NCBI RefSeq assembly: GCF_042655385.1
Contig: NZ_JBHSMA010000001.1
Location: 1,116,001 to 1,180,000 of the forward strand
DNA: 64,000 nucleotides
DNA from: Larkinella bovis
Lineage (GTDB): Bacteria > Bacteroidota > Bacteroidia > Cytophagales > Spirosomataceae
Direction: 5' to 3'
Below, piece after piece: positions 25,212 through 33,181 of the stretch (positions within the stretch are counted from its first letter, which is position 1; each line of letters starts with the position of its first letter). The position numbers were made by a program, and so were the translations under genes. The notes beneath the pieces were generated by a model. It was not told where the DNA came from. It saw only the letters and a list, made by a program, of their open reading frames with translations, and searched no databases.

Positions 25212-26036
25212 TCAGGGCGGACCAAACAGCACCGTCCAGGCCGACCGCAGCGACCGGGCCTGCCGCAAATCCCGCCAGATATCAGCCCAGACGTGAAAGT
25301 TCAGGTAAACCGGGTTGAACGATTCTACCGGTTTGGTCAGGCCGTATACCGGTTTTTCGTCCTCCTCCTGAAAGGTTCCGAACAGACGGTCCCAGATAAT
25401 CAGCGAAGAGCCAAAATTCTTGTCGATATACCGTTCGTTGCTCCCGTGGTGAACCCGGTGGTGCGAAGGCGTTACGAAGAAAAATTCAAACCAGCGCGGC
25501 AATTTGCCGATCATCTCGGTATGAATCCAGAATTGGTACAGCAGATTAATCTGGTAACAGGTCAGCAGGACAACGAGATTGAGGCCGGATAACCAGGCCG
25601 GAATGAAGAAAATCAGTTTCAGGTGCTGCGTCCACGAATTCCGGAAAGCCGTCGAAAAATTGAGGTGTTCGGAGGAATGGTGCGTGACGTGCGTGGCCCA
25701 CCAGACGCGCTGTTTGTGCGCCGTAAAATGCGCGAAATAATTGCAGATATCGATGACCGCGTACGCCAGCACCCAGGTCCACCAGTGCGTTTCGATACGC
25801 CAGGGAATGAGGTCGCTGAAGAAAATCGCCATGCCGAAAACACTGGTTTTCAGCAGGCCGTTGATGAGCAGGCTCCCGGCCCCAATCCCAACCGATGACC
25901 AGAAATCATGGCGCTGGTACCGATGGTCCTCGTCGTGCCGGGTCAGCCAGAACTCGAGAAGCACCGAGCCGAAAATAACCGGCGCGGCATAGGCCGTCAG
26001 GGGGAGCAATTCGCGCTCCAGTTGCTGCAAATCCAT
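25212..26036 (-). CDS. Fatty acid hydroxylase / sterol desaturase superfamily membrane protein
   Basis: 274 residues with about five hydrophobic segments. The di-iron histidine boxes are complete: HFTAH (HX3H), HVTHH (HX2HH) and HHRVHH (HX2HH), plus the conserved NFSTAFRNSW between boxes two and three. This layout is that of alkylglycerol monooxygenase and C-5 sterol desaturase-like enzymes, which use O2 to hydroxylate or desaturate lipids in the membrane. It is the first gene of the three-gene - strand unit with two SDR-type enzymes, which could oxidise or reduce the hydroxylated product. The lipid substrate is unknown. Confidence 0.9.
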   Translation of the reverse strand: MDLQQLERELLPLTAYAAPVIFGSVLLEFWLTRHDEDHRYQRHDFWSSVGIGAGSLLINGLLKTSVFGMAIFFSDLIPWRIETHWWTWVLAYAVIDICNYFAHFTAHKQRVWWATHVTHHSSEHLNFSTAFRNSWTQHLKLIFFIPAWLSGLNLVVLLTCYQINLLYQFWIHTEMIGKLPRWFEFFFVTPSHHRVHHGSNERYIDKNFGSSLIIWDRLFGTFQEEDEKPVYGLTKPVESFNPVYLNFHVWADIWRDLRQARSLRSAWTVLFGPP

Positions 26037-26133
26037 TAGTGCGTTGTTTACTGTTCGCCCTAATGACAGCCCACGAAATGCTCCCCCCTATCCGGAAAGG
26101 CAAAAAAATAAGACTGAACAATAAAACATGAGC

Positions 26134-26160
26134 ATACCCTGTTGACTATCAACAGGGTAT
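26134..26160 (-). terminator. Perfect 12-bp stem with 3-nt loop (terminator or operator)
   Basis: ATACCCTGTTGA (26134-26145) is the exact reverse complement of 26149-26160, with loop CTA. It sits between the SRPBCC gene (stop at 26209) and the hydroxylase start at 26036, both on the - strand. No convincing T-run follows on the - strand, so it may be a protein-binding palindrome governing the hydroxylase operon rather than an intrinsic terminator. Confidence 0.5.
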
Positions 26161-26208
26161 ACCTTTTCAAATTCTCAGTTTATCCTTCAGAATTCACTAT
26201 TCATTCAA

Positions 26209-26979
26209 TCAAAGCTGGGCCGTCCCGGTAGCCAGTTCGGGGGTAGACTCCGGTGCCGACGGGAGTTGGTCCTTTTCCATAACTTCCTTGAAACGATGCA
26301 AATCCTTTTCAATCAATTGCGCAAAGGTTGAATTGAAAAGCTTCATCACCGCATTGCCGAGGTGTCCGACGGGCGGGCGGTATTGGATCGTCGCCTGAAT
26401 TTCGGTGCCAAAACCGTCGGCCGAATCCGTAAACCGGACTTCCCCCGCGTTATCGATCGTAGCGCCTTCCACCGATTTCCAGACCAGCCGTTCATTCGGT
26501 TTTTCGTGAATCAGCTGGGCATCCCATTCCACTGATCCGACGGTTTCGGCCACTTTCCCCTCGCCCAACTGCGCCACCCAGTGCGAGTGCGTCGAATCCA
26601 GTTGCCGGACTTCTTTCAGGTGCGACATAAACCGGGGCAGGTTTTCGAGTTTGCGCCAGAATTGGTAGACGTCCTTGCGCGGTTTATAAATCGTCTGACT
26701 CACCGAAATCTGGATTGGTTTCAGGGGGGTCACGTCCGCGTCCGCCATGGACCCGCCCATGGCTTCGCGCATCGGACAATGGCCCGACATGCCCCGGTAG
26801 GTCAAATAACCGCCGACCGCAGCCAGTAACAACCCGCCAAACGTACCGCGCTTCAGGCCATACGTTAACAACAGGCCACCGCCAACCGTTGACCAAACGC
26901 GCTCTTCCTCACCCACATTTACCAGACTAGAACCACTGGCTTCCAGTTTTGCCAGTAGCGGTTTTTCTGTATTTGTCAT
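26209..26979 (-). CDS. Membrane-anchored SRPBCC (START/COQ10-like) protein
   Basis: 256 residues. Residues 28-62 form a short glycine-rich hydrophobic hairpin (GGGLLLTYGLKRGTFGGLLLA) of the DUF2892/YgaP-like type. From about residue 88 the chain is an SRPBCC domain: ISVSQTIYKPRKDVYQFWRKLENLPRFM, then RLVWKS, FTDSADGFGTEI and a long C-terminal helix with LIEKDLHRFKEVME. Proteins of this layout are frequent in Bacteroidota near stress genes and are thought to bind hydrophobic ligands; no ligand is known here. The C-terminal tail (SAPESTPELATGTAQL) is disordered. It appears monocistronic. Confidence 0.85.
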   Translation of the reverse strand: MTNTEKPLLAKLEASGSSLVNVGEEERVWSTVGGGLLLTYGLKRGTFGGLLLAAVGGYLTYRGMSGHCPMREAMGGSMADADVTPLKPIQISVSQTIYKPRKDVYQFWRKLENLPRFMSHLKEVRQLDSTHSHWVAQLGEGKVAETVGSVEWDAQLIHEKPNERLVWKSVEGATIDNAGEVRFTDSADGFGTEIQATIQYRPPVGHLGNAVMKLFNSTFAQLIEKDLHRFKEVMEKDQLPSAPESTPELATGTAQL

Positions 26980-27214
26980 GCTGCTTACGCTTTAAAGTTG
27001 ATTTCATACACCTTAACCGAAACCCGGGTTAGTTGTTTAGAAATCAATAGCTCCCGACGAAACGGGTGAAGCGGTGCCGAGAATTGGTTCGTTCCGTCGA
27101 TCGATTCCGGTATGGACCTTTTGATTATTGTGATTAAATGATTAACTATGATTTCTTATTGAGGTAGATCCGTTAATCAAGTCCTTTCAATCGGTCATTT
27201 TAAACTTTTTGAAC

Positions 27215-27331
27215 ATGGGAAAAGGAGATGTCAAAACCAAACGTGGCAAAATCTGGCGGGGTTCATACGGTGTCAAACGCCCCAAGCTGACGAATCAACA
27301 TAGAAAACCGGCCAACCCGGCCAACGAATAA
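27215..27331 (+). CDS. 30S ribosomal protein THX
   Basis: A 38-codon gene starting at ATG 27215 and ending TAA 27329-27331. The peptide begins MGKGDVKTKRGKIWRGSYG and continues VKRPK, which is the conserved core of the THX/S31e-type small basic ribosomal protein (Thx in Thermus, and widespread in Bacteroidota). In structures of Thermus 30S subunits Thx sits in the head and stabilises rRNA. The protein is highly basic with a short Asn/Pro-rich tail. It is followed 21 bp later by a strong intrinsic terminator, so it is transcribed alone. Confidence 0.92.
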   Translation: MGKGDVKTKRGKIWRGSYGVKRPKLTNQHRKPANPANE

Positions 27332-27351
27332 ACCGTCACCTTTCAGCCAAG

Positions 27352-27380
27352 AAGCCCCGTTCAGAGCGGGGCTTTTTTTG
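27352..27380 (+). terminator. Intrinsic terminator after the THX gene
   Basis: Stem AGCCCCG (27353-27359) pairs with CGGGGCT (27367-27373) across a 7-nt loop, followed by a run of seven T. This is a textbook rho-independent terminator on the + strand. Confidence 0.9.
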
Positions 27381-27440
27381 TTCGAAAGCCCCCGGATGGT
27401 ACAGCTTTTGCGGGCATTTCGCTATACTCTGTCCTTGATT

Positions 27441-29405
27441 ATGGCTAAACAAAAACCGCCCGGCAACCACCTTAAACCGCATCCGAGTCGTACCAACAGC
27501 GCGTTCCGGCCCGCACCCGTTTCCGAAACTCCGCTTCCACCCCCCTCGACAAAGGTGCGTGCCAATTCCGGCCCGAATCTCTGGTTGTGGCTTCCGCTGG
27601 TCTTGCTCGCGATTTTTATTGCCTATTCCGTTGGCTTCCGAAACGGGTTTGTAGACTGGGACGATTCGGAGTATGTCTTCGGCAATCCGTATGTGCTGGA
27701 GCCAACCGGTGAACACGTTCGTACCTTGCTGAAAGCGGTGGTTGCCCTGAATTTTCACCCCCTAACGATGCTGTCGCTGGCGGCCAATTCGGCCCTGTTC
27801 GGTCCGTCGCCCACTTCTTTTATCATTGCCAATACGGTTTTTCACCTGCTGAACACCCTCCTGGTTTTTGCACTGGCGTTTGCGTTAAGTCACAAAAACC
27901 GTTGGGTCGGACTCTTTGTGGCCGTCCTCTGGGGGCTCCACCCGATGCACGTTGAATCGGTAATCTGGGTATCCGAACGCAAAGATGTTCTCTATACATT
28001 TTTCTTTCTCTCGGCCTGCCTGACCTATCTTCGCTTCCGGCGTTCCGGCGCAATGGTCTGGCTGGTGCTTACGTTCGGCCTGTTCGTTTTATCCTGTTTA
28101 TCGAAGGCGATGGCGGTTGTTCTTCCCCTCGTTTTATGGCTGATTGACTACTGGCAAGCGGGTGATGACGGGGTAAAGAAACGGGGAATTTCAGCCCTCT
28201 GGCTGGAAAAAGCGCCGTTTTTCCTGGTGGCGGTTTTGGTGGGCCTGATGGCCACCAACGTGCAGGCTGGTGGTGACTTTCACGGCTGGCTGATCCGGAT
28301 TGCGGAGAAAAAAGACGCCGTCGGGCAGGAACCGTTTGCGGCCCGGTGGTTTGTTTACGGCAGTTACGGTTTTTTGCAATACCTGCTGAAACTGGTTGTT
28401 CCCATCCGATTATCGGCTTTTTACCCCTACCCCGAAAACGTCAGAAACATCGAACCGCAGCACTGGCTGGGACCGCCGGTTTTTCTGCTGGTCGTGGGCT
28501 ATGCCATCTGGCTGCTGTTCACCGCCCGACATGAACGCCAGCGGCTGGTTGTTTTTGGCATCGGTTTTTTCCTGATCACGATTCTGCTGGTGTTGCAATT
28601 CATGACGGTTGGGGCGGCTATTATGGCCGATCGCTACAGCTACCTTTCCTACTTTGGCCTTATTTTCCTGATTGTCTACGGCTTACAGGCCAAATTCAGC
28701 AGCTCATCGTCCCGGTTTCAAATCGTAACGGCCGGTCTGGTGGCGTTTTCAGCCTGGTGTTTTTACCTCACCATCCGGCAGGTTCAGGTCTGGAAAAATA
28801 CGGAGACGCTGTGGCTCAATGCCCTGCGGTTTTATCCCGAAAACGATCAGATTCGTGAGGGGCTGGGCGATCATTACGGCAAAAACAACCGCATTGACGA
28901 AGCCATGCAGCAGTTCCAGGCCGCCGTTCAGAACGGAAGCAGCCGGTATCATTGCTACGAAGGCTTGGGAAACGCCTACGGGCTAAAAAATGAACCACTC
29001 AAGGCCCTTGAGATGTACGATCAGGCGATTCGGATGGACTCGGCAAAGAGTGATGTGTACTACAACCGGGGTCTGACGTTCAACAAACTAAACCGGTTTC
29101 AGGACGCCCTGCGCGACTTTAACAAGGCCCTGGCCCTGGTTCCGGAAAAAGACACCATTGTGTTGACAGCCCGTGGTTTTTCGTATCTCCAGCTGAAGCA
29201 GTACCGGGCCTCCCTGACCGACTACAACCAGTTTCTCCGGTACAAACCCAACGATCCAACGGCGCTGCACAACCGGGGCGTCAGCCGGTTTTACCTGGGC
29301 GATCGGGCCGGCGCCCTGGCCGACATCCGACGGGCTGTGGCCCTAAAACCGGATTATGAAGAAGCCCGAAATAACCTGAAGCAACTGGAGCAGGCCGGGC
29401 CATGA
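27441..29405 (+). CDS. TMTC-like GT-C membrane protein with C-terminal TPRs
   Basis: The frame extends upstream to 27378 through the terminator, so I choose the ATG at 27441 (MAKQKPPGN), giving 654 residues. After a basic Pro-rich cytoplasmic tail come about ten membrane segments. The first periplasmic loop holds DWDDSEYV, the Asp-Asp motif of GT-C glycosyltransferases, then HPLTMLSLAAN, GLHPMHVESVIWVSERKDVLY and MADRYSYLSYFGL. These match the TMTC/DUF1736-type family, whose animal members O-mannosylate cadherins. Residues from about 440 are TPR repeats (IREGLGDHYGKNNRIDEAM, VYYNRGLTFNKLNRFQDAL, ALHNRGVSRFYLGDRAGAL). Protein glycosylation at the inner membrane is a reasonable inference, but the bacterial substrate is unknown. 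The stop overlaps the next frame. Confidence 0.85.
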   Translation: MAKQKPPGNHLKPHPSRTNSAFRPAPVSETPLPPPSTKVRANSGPNLWLWLPLVLLAIFIAYSVGFRNGFVDWDDSEYVFGNPYVLEPTGEHVRTLLKAVVALNFHPLTMLSLAANSALFGPSPTSFIIANTVFHLLNTLLVFALAFALSHKNRWVGLFVAVLWGLHPMHVESVIWVSERKDVLYTFFFLSACLTYLRFRRSGAMVWLVLTFGLFVLSCLSKAMAVVLPLVLWLIDYWQAGDDGVKKRGISALWLEKAPFFLVAVLVGLMATNVQAGGDFHGWLIRIAEKKDAVGQEPFAARWFVYGSYGFLQYLLKLVVPIRLSAFYPYPENVRNIEPQHWLGPPVFLLVVGYAIWLLFTARHERQRLVVFGIGFFLITILLVLQFMTVGAAIMADRYSYLSYFGLIFLIVYGLQAKFSSSSSRFQIVTAGLVAFSAWCFYLTIRQVQVWKNTETLWLNALRFYPENDQIREGLGDHYGKNNRIDEAMQQFQAAVQNGSSRYHCYEGLGNAYGLKNEPLKALEMYDQAIRMDSAKSDVYYNRGLTFNKLNRFQDALRDFNKALALVPEKDTIVLTARGFSYLQLKQYRASLTDYNQFLRYKPNDPTALHNRGVSRFYLGDRAGALADIRRAVALKPDYEEARNNLKQLEQAGP

Positions 29406-29497
29406 CCCGCACCAAACCCGTATTTTCGTATATTTACCGGTCAGCACTAGCCATGAACAGCATTTTGGGGTCTGTTCATTGGTTTTCATTCCAGATC

Positions 29498-30052
29498 ATG
29501 GGCAAGTTTTACGATTCCATCCAACCCGCGCACCGGGCATTCATCGAAAAACAGCATATTTTTTTCGTAAGCACGGCCCCGCTCAGCGCCGAAGGACACG
29601 TCAATCTGTCGCCCAAAGGGCTCGACTGCTTCCGGTTTTTATCAGACAACACGGTCGGCTATATGGATCTCATCAGCAGTGGCAACGAAACCTCGGCGCA
29701 TACTCGGGAAAACGGTCGTATTACGCTGATGTTCTGTTCGTTCGCGGGCGCTCCCTTAATTTTGAGGCTGTACGGCAAAGGCCGCGCGGTTTTACCAGGT
29801 TCGGAAGACTGGGCGGTTTATGCTCCGCATTTTACCCTTTACCCCAGCACCCGACAACTTATTGTGGCCGATATCAGTCTGGTGCAGACTTCCTGCGGTT
29901 TTGGCGTTCCGCTATACGAATACGTTGGCGAACGCGACATTCACTTTGATTGGGCCGAGAAAAAGGGAGAGGAAGGTCTTCAGGAGTATGTTCAGGAAAA
30001 AAATTTAGTCAGTCTTGACGGTCTACCAACGGATCTGGGGTTAAGAAAGTAG
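29498..30052 (+). CDS. Pyridoxamine 5'-phosphate oxidase-family protein
   Basis: The frame is open from 29402, but the ATG at 29498 (MGKFYDSIQPAHRAFIEKQ) matches the usual start of this family and gives 184 residues. The split-barrel FMN-binding fold is suggested by FFVSTAPLSAEGHVNLSPKG, the F/L-x-D-x-SGNETSAH element and ITLMFCSFAGAPLILRLYGKG. These proteins bind flavin and many are of unknown substrate; this is the general-stress or heme-utilisation-like subgroup rather than PdxH. It is convergent with the CHU_C gene, 6 bp apart. Confidence 0.85.
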   Translation: MGKFYDSIQPAHRAFIEKQHIFFVSTAPLSAEGHVNLSPKGLDCFRFLSDNTVGYMDLISSGNETSAHTRENGRITLMFCSFAGAPLILRLYGKGRAVLPGSEDWAVYAPHFTLYPSTRQLIVADISLVQTSCGFGVPLYEYVGERDIHFDWAEKKGEEGLQEYVQEKNLVSLDGLPTDLGLRK

Positions 30053-30058
30053 TGGCCT

Positions 30059-31249
30059 TCATTTGGTTAAGACCACCGTTCCCCGTTGCTGCCATCGTTT
30101 TCCATCCGGTTTTTCAATGTCCAGACGATACGAATAGGTGCCCGTCGGTACCGGTTGATTGTCCAGATAACCATCCCAGCCCTCCCGGGCGTCCCCGGTC
30201 CGAAAAACCACCTCTCCCCAGCGATTGTAAACCGTCAATTGCAACGATCCACCCAGCAAGCCCTGCGGCAAAAACCGGTCGTTAATGCCGTCCTGGTTAG
30301 GGCTGAACGCGTCGGGCATAAAAACCGTTGAGTCAGCCATTTTGGGCGGTTCCGGGGGTTTTGGTGGCACATAGCAGACTTCCGGTGATGGTCCGGCCCG
30401 TAAGCAGGTATCAGCCAGCACCAGCCGAAAACAAACCGGTTGGGTCGTATCAGCTTCCATCTGAATTACCGGATGTTCAGCTTCGGAAGCAGTTGCGGTT
30501 TGTTCAAAAATTCCGCCCGGTGATCGTTGCTCGACCCGGAACGGGTTGCCGCCCGGATTACGGACCGTTATTTCCAGCCTATCGGCACTCACGGCCCGAA
30601 CCCGATCGATGACCGGACCAGCGGAAGGAGTAGAAGGTCGAAACGTCACCCGTGTTGTGCCGCCACAATTGCCGTAGAGGTGAACACCCCGGACCGAAAT
30701 CGATCGCGGACTCCCATCGGCATACGTATGAACGCCCACCGGCCCAACCCCGTCAAGCTGTTCGTTCGTGCCATCGCCCCAATTCACAACGTACCAGTCA
30801 TACTGGTATTCAGCCGATTTAGGAATGGAAATCATCACCCGGTTCAGGCAACCCGATACGAGCAGTTCGGGGGCCAGTGTGTCGTACACCTGCACAATGG
30901 CACAGACGCGAAGCGGCCGGCCGTTCTGTTCCGAATATTGAAGGACCCGGTATAAACCCGCCTTATGGTAGGTAAAAACCGAATCGGCTGTCAAATCCGA
31001 GGCCCTGGGAGTCCCGCCCTGATAATCAAAAACGTATCGAATATTGGTAACATCTTTCAGGCCGCTGGAAGCCGTAACGGTCAACGGTAAACAGCCAATA
31101 CCGGGCCGAATCTGGAGGGAGCCGGTAAACTGTCCGGGGCCAGAAATGCACTGGTCGGACTGGGCCTGACATTTGGGTGAGCAAATAACTGAAAAAACGG
31201 TGCAGAGTGTGCTCCAGAAAAACGCAGCACCCCGTACACCGTTTGTCAT
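30059..31249 (-). CDS. CHU_C / T9SS type B surface protein with PKD-like domain
   Basis: 396 residues with a signal peptide (MTNGVRGAAFFWSTLCTVFSVICSPKCQAQ). Residues 45-110 form a PKD-like domain (IRYVFDYQGGTPRASD...YHKAGLYRVLQYS), and two further beta domains follow. The last 85 residues are the gliding-motility-associated C-terminal (CHU_C) domain: VFMPDAFSPNQDGINDRF, LTVYNRWGEVVFRT, GWDGYLDNQPVPTGTYSYRL and a closing RGTVVLTK. This type B sorting signal sends proteins out through T9SS. The gene begins 11 bp after the Gfo/Idh/MocA stop, so it is probably the last gene of the sugar-oxidation operon. The link between the two functions is unknown. Confidence 0.9.
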   Translation of the reverse strand: MTNGVRGAAFFWSTLCTVFSVICSPKCQAQSDQCISGPGQFTGSLQIRPGIGCLPLTVTASSGLKDVTNIRYVFDYQGGTPRASDLTADSVFTYHKAGLYRVLQYSEQNGRPLRVCAIVQVYDTLAPELLVSGCLNRVMISIPKSAEYQYDWYVVNWGDGTNEQLDGVGPVGVHTYADGSPRSISVRGVHLYGNCGGTTRVTFRPSTPSAGPVIDRVRAVSADRLEITVRNPGGNPFRVEQRSPGGIFEQTATASEAEHPVIQMEADTTQPVCFRLVLADTCLRAGPSPEVCYVPPKPPEPPKMADSTVFMPDAFSPNQDGINDRFLPQGLLGGSLQLTVYNRWGEVVFRTGDAREGWDGYLDNQPVPTGTYSYRLDIEKPDGKRWQQRGTVVLTK

Positions 31250-31260
31250 GATCTGTTTGG

Positions 31261-32352
31261 TTAAGTCAACTTCACCGACTGACCGGATTGGGCGGCCCGG
31301 TAAATCGCTTCCACAATCCGGATATCCCGCATTCCCTCTTCGCCCGGCGCAATCAATGGTTTATTGTTCATGATGGCCAGACTATCGTCGTCCATCTGCA
31401 TAGCCTGCTGCCGCGGAACCTCGTAGGGATGCTGGATGCGCACCCCGCCGGTGGCCTCGCCTTTCTGGCCGTTATAAGCCGAATACGGTTCCATTTTCAG
31501 GAATCCTTTTTCGCCCGTCACGTGCAGGAAGTTCATGTTTATGCCAAAGCTGGTCTGCACGGCGGCCCGGGCACCGCTCGGAAAAACGAGCTGGGCCATG
31601 GTGGTTTCGTCCAAACCGTTCCTGTAGATTTCAGGCCGGGTAGTATACTGCTGGGCCGTCACCGAAATGGGTTCCTCACCCGTGGCCAGCCGCGCGCCCT
31701 GTAGCACGTAAACGCCCATGTCGTACATGACGCCCCCGCCCATTTCCTTCTTCTGCTTCCAGTGATTGGTCCGCCCGTCGAAATACCCCGCCGAGCAACT
31801 CACCATCTTGATCTTGCCGATTTTTCCGTCGCGCAGAAACTTGATGTATTCCTGCGTGTTGGGTTCGTGCTGCAATCGGTACCCAACGGCCAGCAGCCGC
31901 TTGTTCTGCTTACAGGCATCGATCATGTCCTGGCATTCTTTCTCCGTAATCGCCATCGGCTTTTCCACCCAGACGTGCTTCCCGGCCTTAGCCGCCCGGA
32001 TTACGTAGTCGCGGTGCATCGAGGGGGGAAGAATTACGTACACAACATCGATATCCGGATTGTTGGCGATCTTGTCAAAGTTGTCGTAGTTGTACACATT
32101 CTTTTCGGGAATGTTGTACTTCTTCACCCAGGTTTCGGCTTTCGCGGGTGTTCCCGTCACGATCCCGGCCAGGTAACAATGTTTGGTCAACTGCAAGGCC
32201 GGAGCAATCAGATCGGTGCTATAATAGCCCAACCCCACCAGGGCCACGCCAAGCCTGTCTTTTTTCTGCGCAGATGCAATGCTGAGGGGCGAAAAAGCCA
32301 GCGAAGATGCCAGCAGTCCGGTTTGCTGAAGAAAGGTTCGTCGGGAAGCCAT
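31261..32352 (-). CDS. Tat-exported Gfo/Idh/MocA-family oxidoreductase
   Basis: 363 residues. The N-terminus MASRRTFLQQTGLLASSLAF is a twin-arginine signal peptide (SRRTFLQ). A Rossmann fold follows (LGVALVGLGYYSTDLIAPAL), then DVVYVILPPSMHRDYVIRAAKAGKHVWVEKPMA, where EKP is the family hallmark (Lys in the active site). The C-terminal alpha/beta domain has GGGVMYDMGVY. Family members dehydrogenate or rearrange sugars using tightly bound NAD(P). Periplasmic members in Bacteroidota take part in 3-keto-glycoside chemistry. It lies directly downstream of the Tat small subunit and GMC genes, separated from the former by a dispersed palindrome. Confidence 0.9.
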   Translation of the reverse strand: MASRRTFLQQTGLLASSLAFSPLSIASAQKKDRLGVALVGLGYYSTDLIAPALQLTKHCYLAGIVTGTPAKAETWVKKYNIPEKNVYNYDNFDKIANNPDIDVVYVILPPSMHRDYVIRAAKAGKHVWVEKPMAITEKECQDMIDACKQNKRLLAVGYRLQHEPNTQEYIKFLRDGKIGKIKMVSCSAGYFDGRTNHWKQKKEMGGGVMYDMGVYVLQGARLATGEEPISVTAQQYTTRPEIYRNGLDETTMAQLVFPSGARAAVQTSFGINMNFLHVTGEKGFLKMEPYSAYNGQKGEATGGVRIQHPYEVPRQQAMQMDDDSLAIMNNKPLIAPGEEGMRDIRIVEAIYRAAQSGQSVKLT

Positions 32353-32370
32353 GCAGAGTGATCAGTTATG

Positions 32371-32449
32371 AATTAAGAGTTAAGAGTGATGAGTTAAGAG
32401 TGATGAATACATCCGAAAACTCTTAACTCATCACTCTTAACTCTTAACT
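32371..32449. repeat. Dispersed palindromic repeat, family B, copy 1
   Basis: The left arm 32371-32401 and the reverse complement of 32419-32449 match at 30 of 31 positions. The unit is built from AGAGTTAAGAGTGATGAGTT, and the loop is 17 nt. The same 22-base core, with one change, occurs in copy 2 at 60231-60254. Both copies sit between two - strand genes of one operon. Confidence 0.8.
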
Positions 32450-32452
32450 AAA

Positions 32453-33079
32453 TTAATCGTCGTAACTTAAGCCGTACTGTTTCAAGACATCAGCCGGGAC
32501 GCCTTCCCACTGGTTGGGCGTGTTACCGACGTAGCCGAGGTCTTTGATTCCCATCTGGCTGGTAAAAAAACCGGTGGCCACCAGGCCGCGCATCATGTTG
32601 AAGAACGAAACGCCCTGCGACATTTCCGGTTTGGCTTTGGCCGGATAAGCAATTTCGTCAACGATTTCAATTTGCTGCGCCTTCAGGCAATCGGCAAATT
32701 TCTTACCGAACCGTTTCACGCAGACGTTATCGAGCCAGCGGATTCCCCCCCGCATCGGCGTTTGCCATTGGGGCTGATCCTTCATCATGAACTCAATGAA
32801 CGCCGGTGTTCCGGCCTGGGAAGCACTGCCGGACTTGGCATCGGCGGGAATAATGATATCACCCAGCACGGTTACCGTTTTCAGTTCGTGGGGGGTGAAG
32901 AATTTTTCCGCGTTCAGTTTGGCGTCACGTTCGGCTTCGAATTTCTGCCGACCACCCGGCACTTTCACCGGTTTGACATCGGGCGGCAGGATCGACTCCG
33001 CAGCGGCAATCTGCGGGTTCATCCCGGCAAATCCCAGACTGCTCAGGGTAATGGCTTTGAGAGAATCTCTACGTTTCAT
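32453..33079 (-). CDS. Gluconate 2-dehydrogenase subunit 3-family protein (Tat signal)
   Basis: An in-frame extension to 33136 exists, but the ATG at 33079 starts a Tat-like signal (MKRRDSLKAITLSSLGFAG) and gives 208 residues. The body fits the gluconate_2-dh3 family: FFTPHELKTVTVLGDIIIPAD, GTPAFIEFMMKDQP, GGIRWLDNVCVKRFGKKFAD and SFFNMMRGLVATGFFTSQMG. This subunit accompanies a GMC-type FAD subunit that lacks its own signal and is carried through the Tat system with it. The GMC gene ends 102 bp upstream. The cytochrome c subunit often found in such complexes is not visible here. Confidence 0.9.
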   Translation of the reverse strand: MKRRDSLKAITLSSLGFAGMNPQIAAAESILPPDVKPVKVPGGRQKFEAERDAKLNAEKFFTPHELKTVTVLGDIIIPADAKSGSASQAGTPAFIEFMMKDQPQWQTPMRGGIRWLDNVCVKRFGKKFADCLKAQQIEIVDEIAYPAKAKPEMSQGVSFFNMMRGLVATGFFTSQMGIKDLGYVGNTPNQWEGVPADVLKQYGLSYDD

Positions 33080-33181
33080 AGTGTGAGATTTTTCCCTGCT
33101 ACGCTCCGATGTTCTCTGATCAACCCCGTGTACCAAACGGTTAGTAGAGGCAATCCGAGAACCTCGGAGCGAAGCAAAGAT

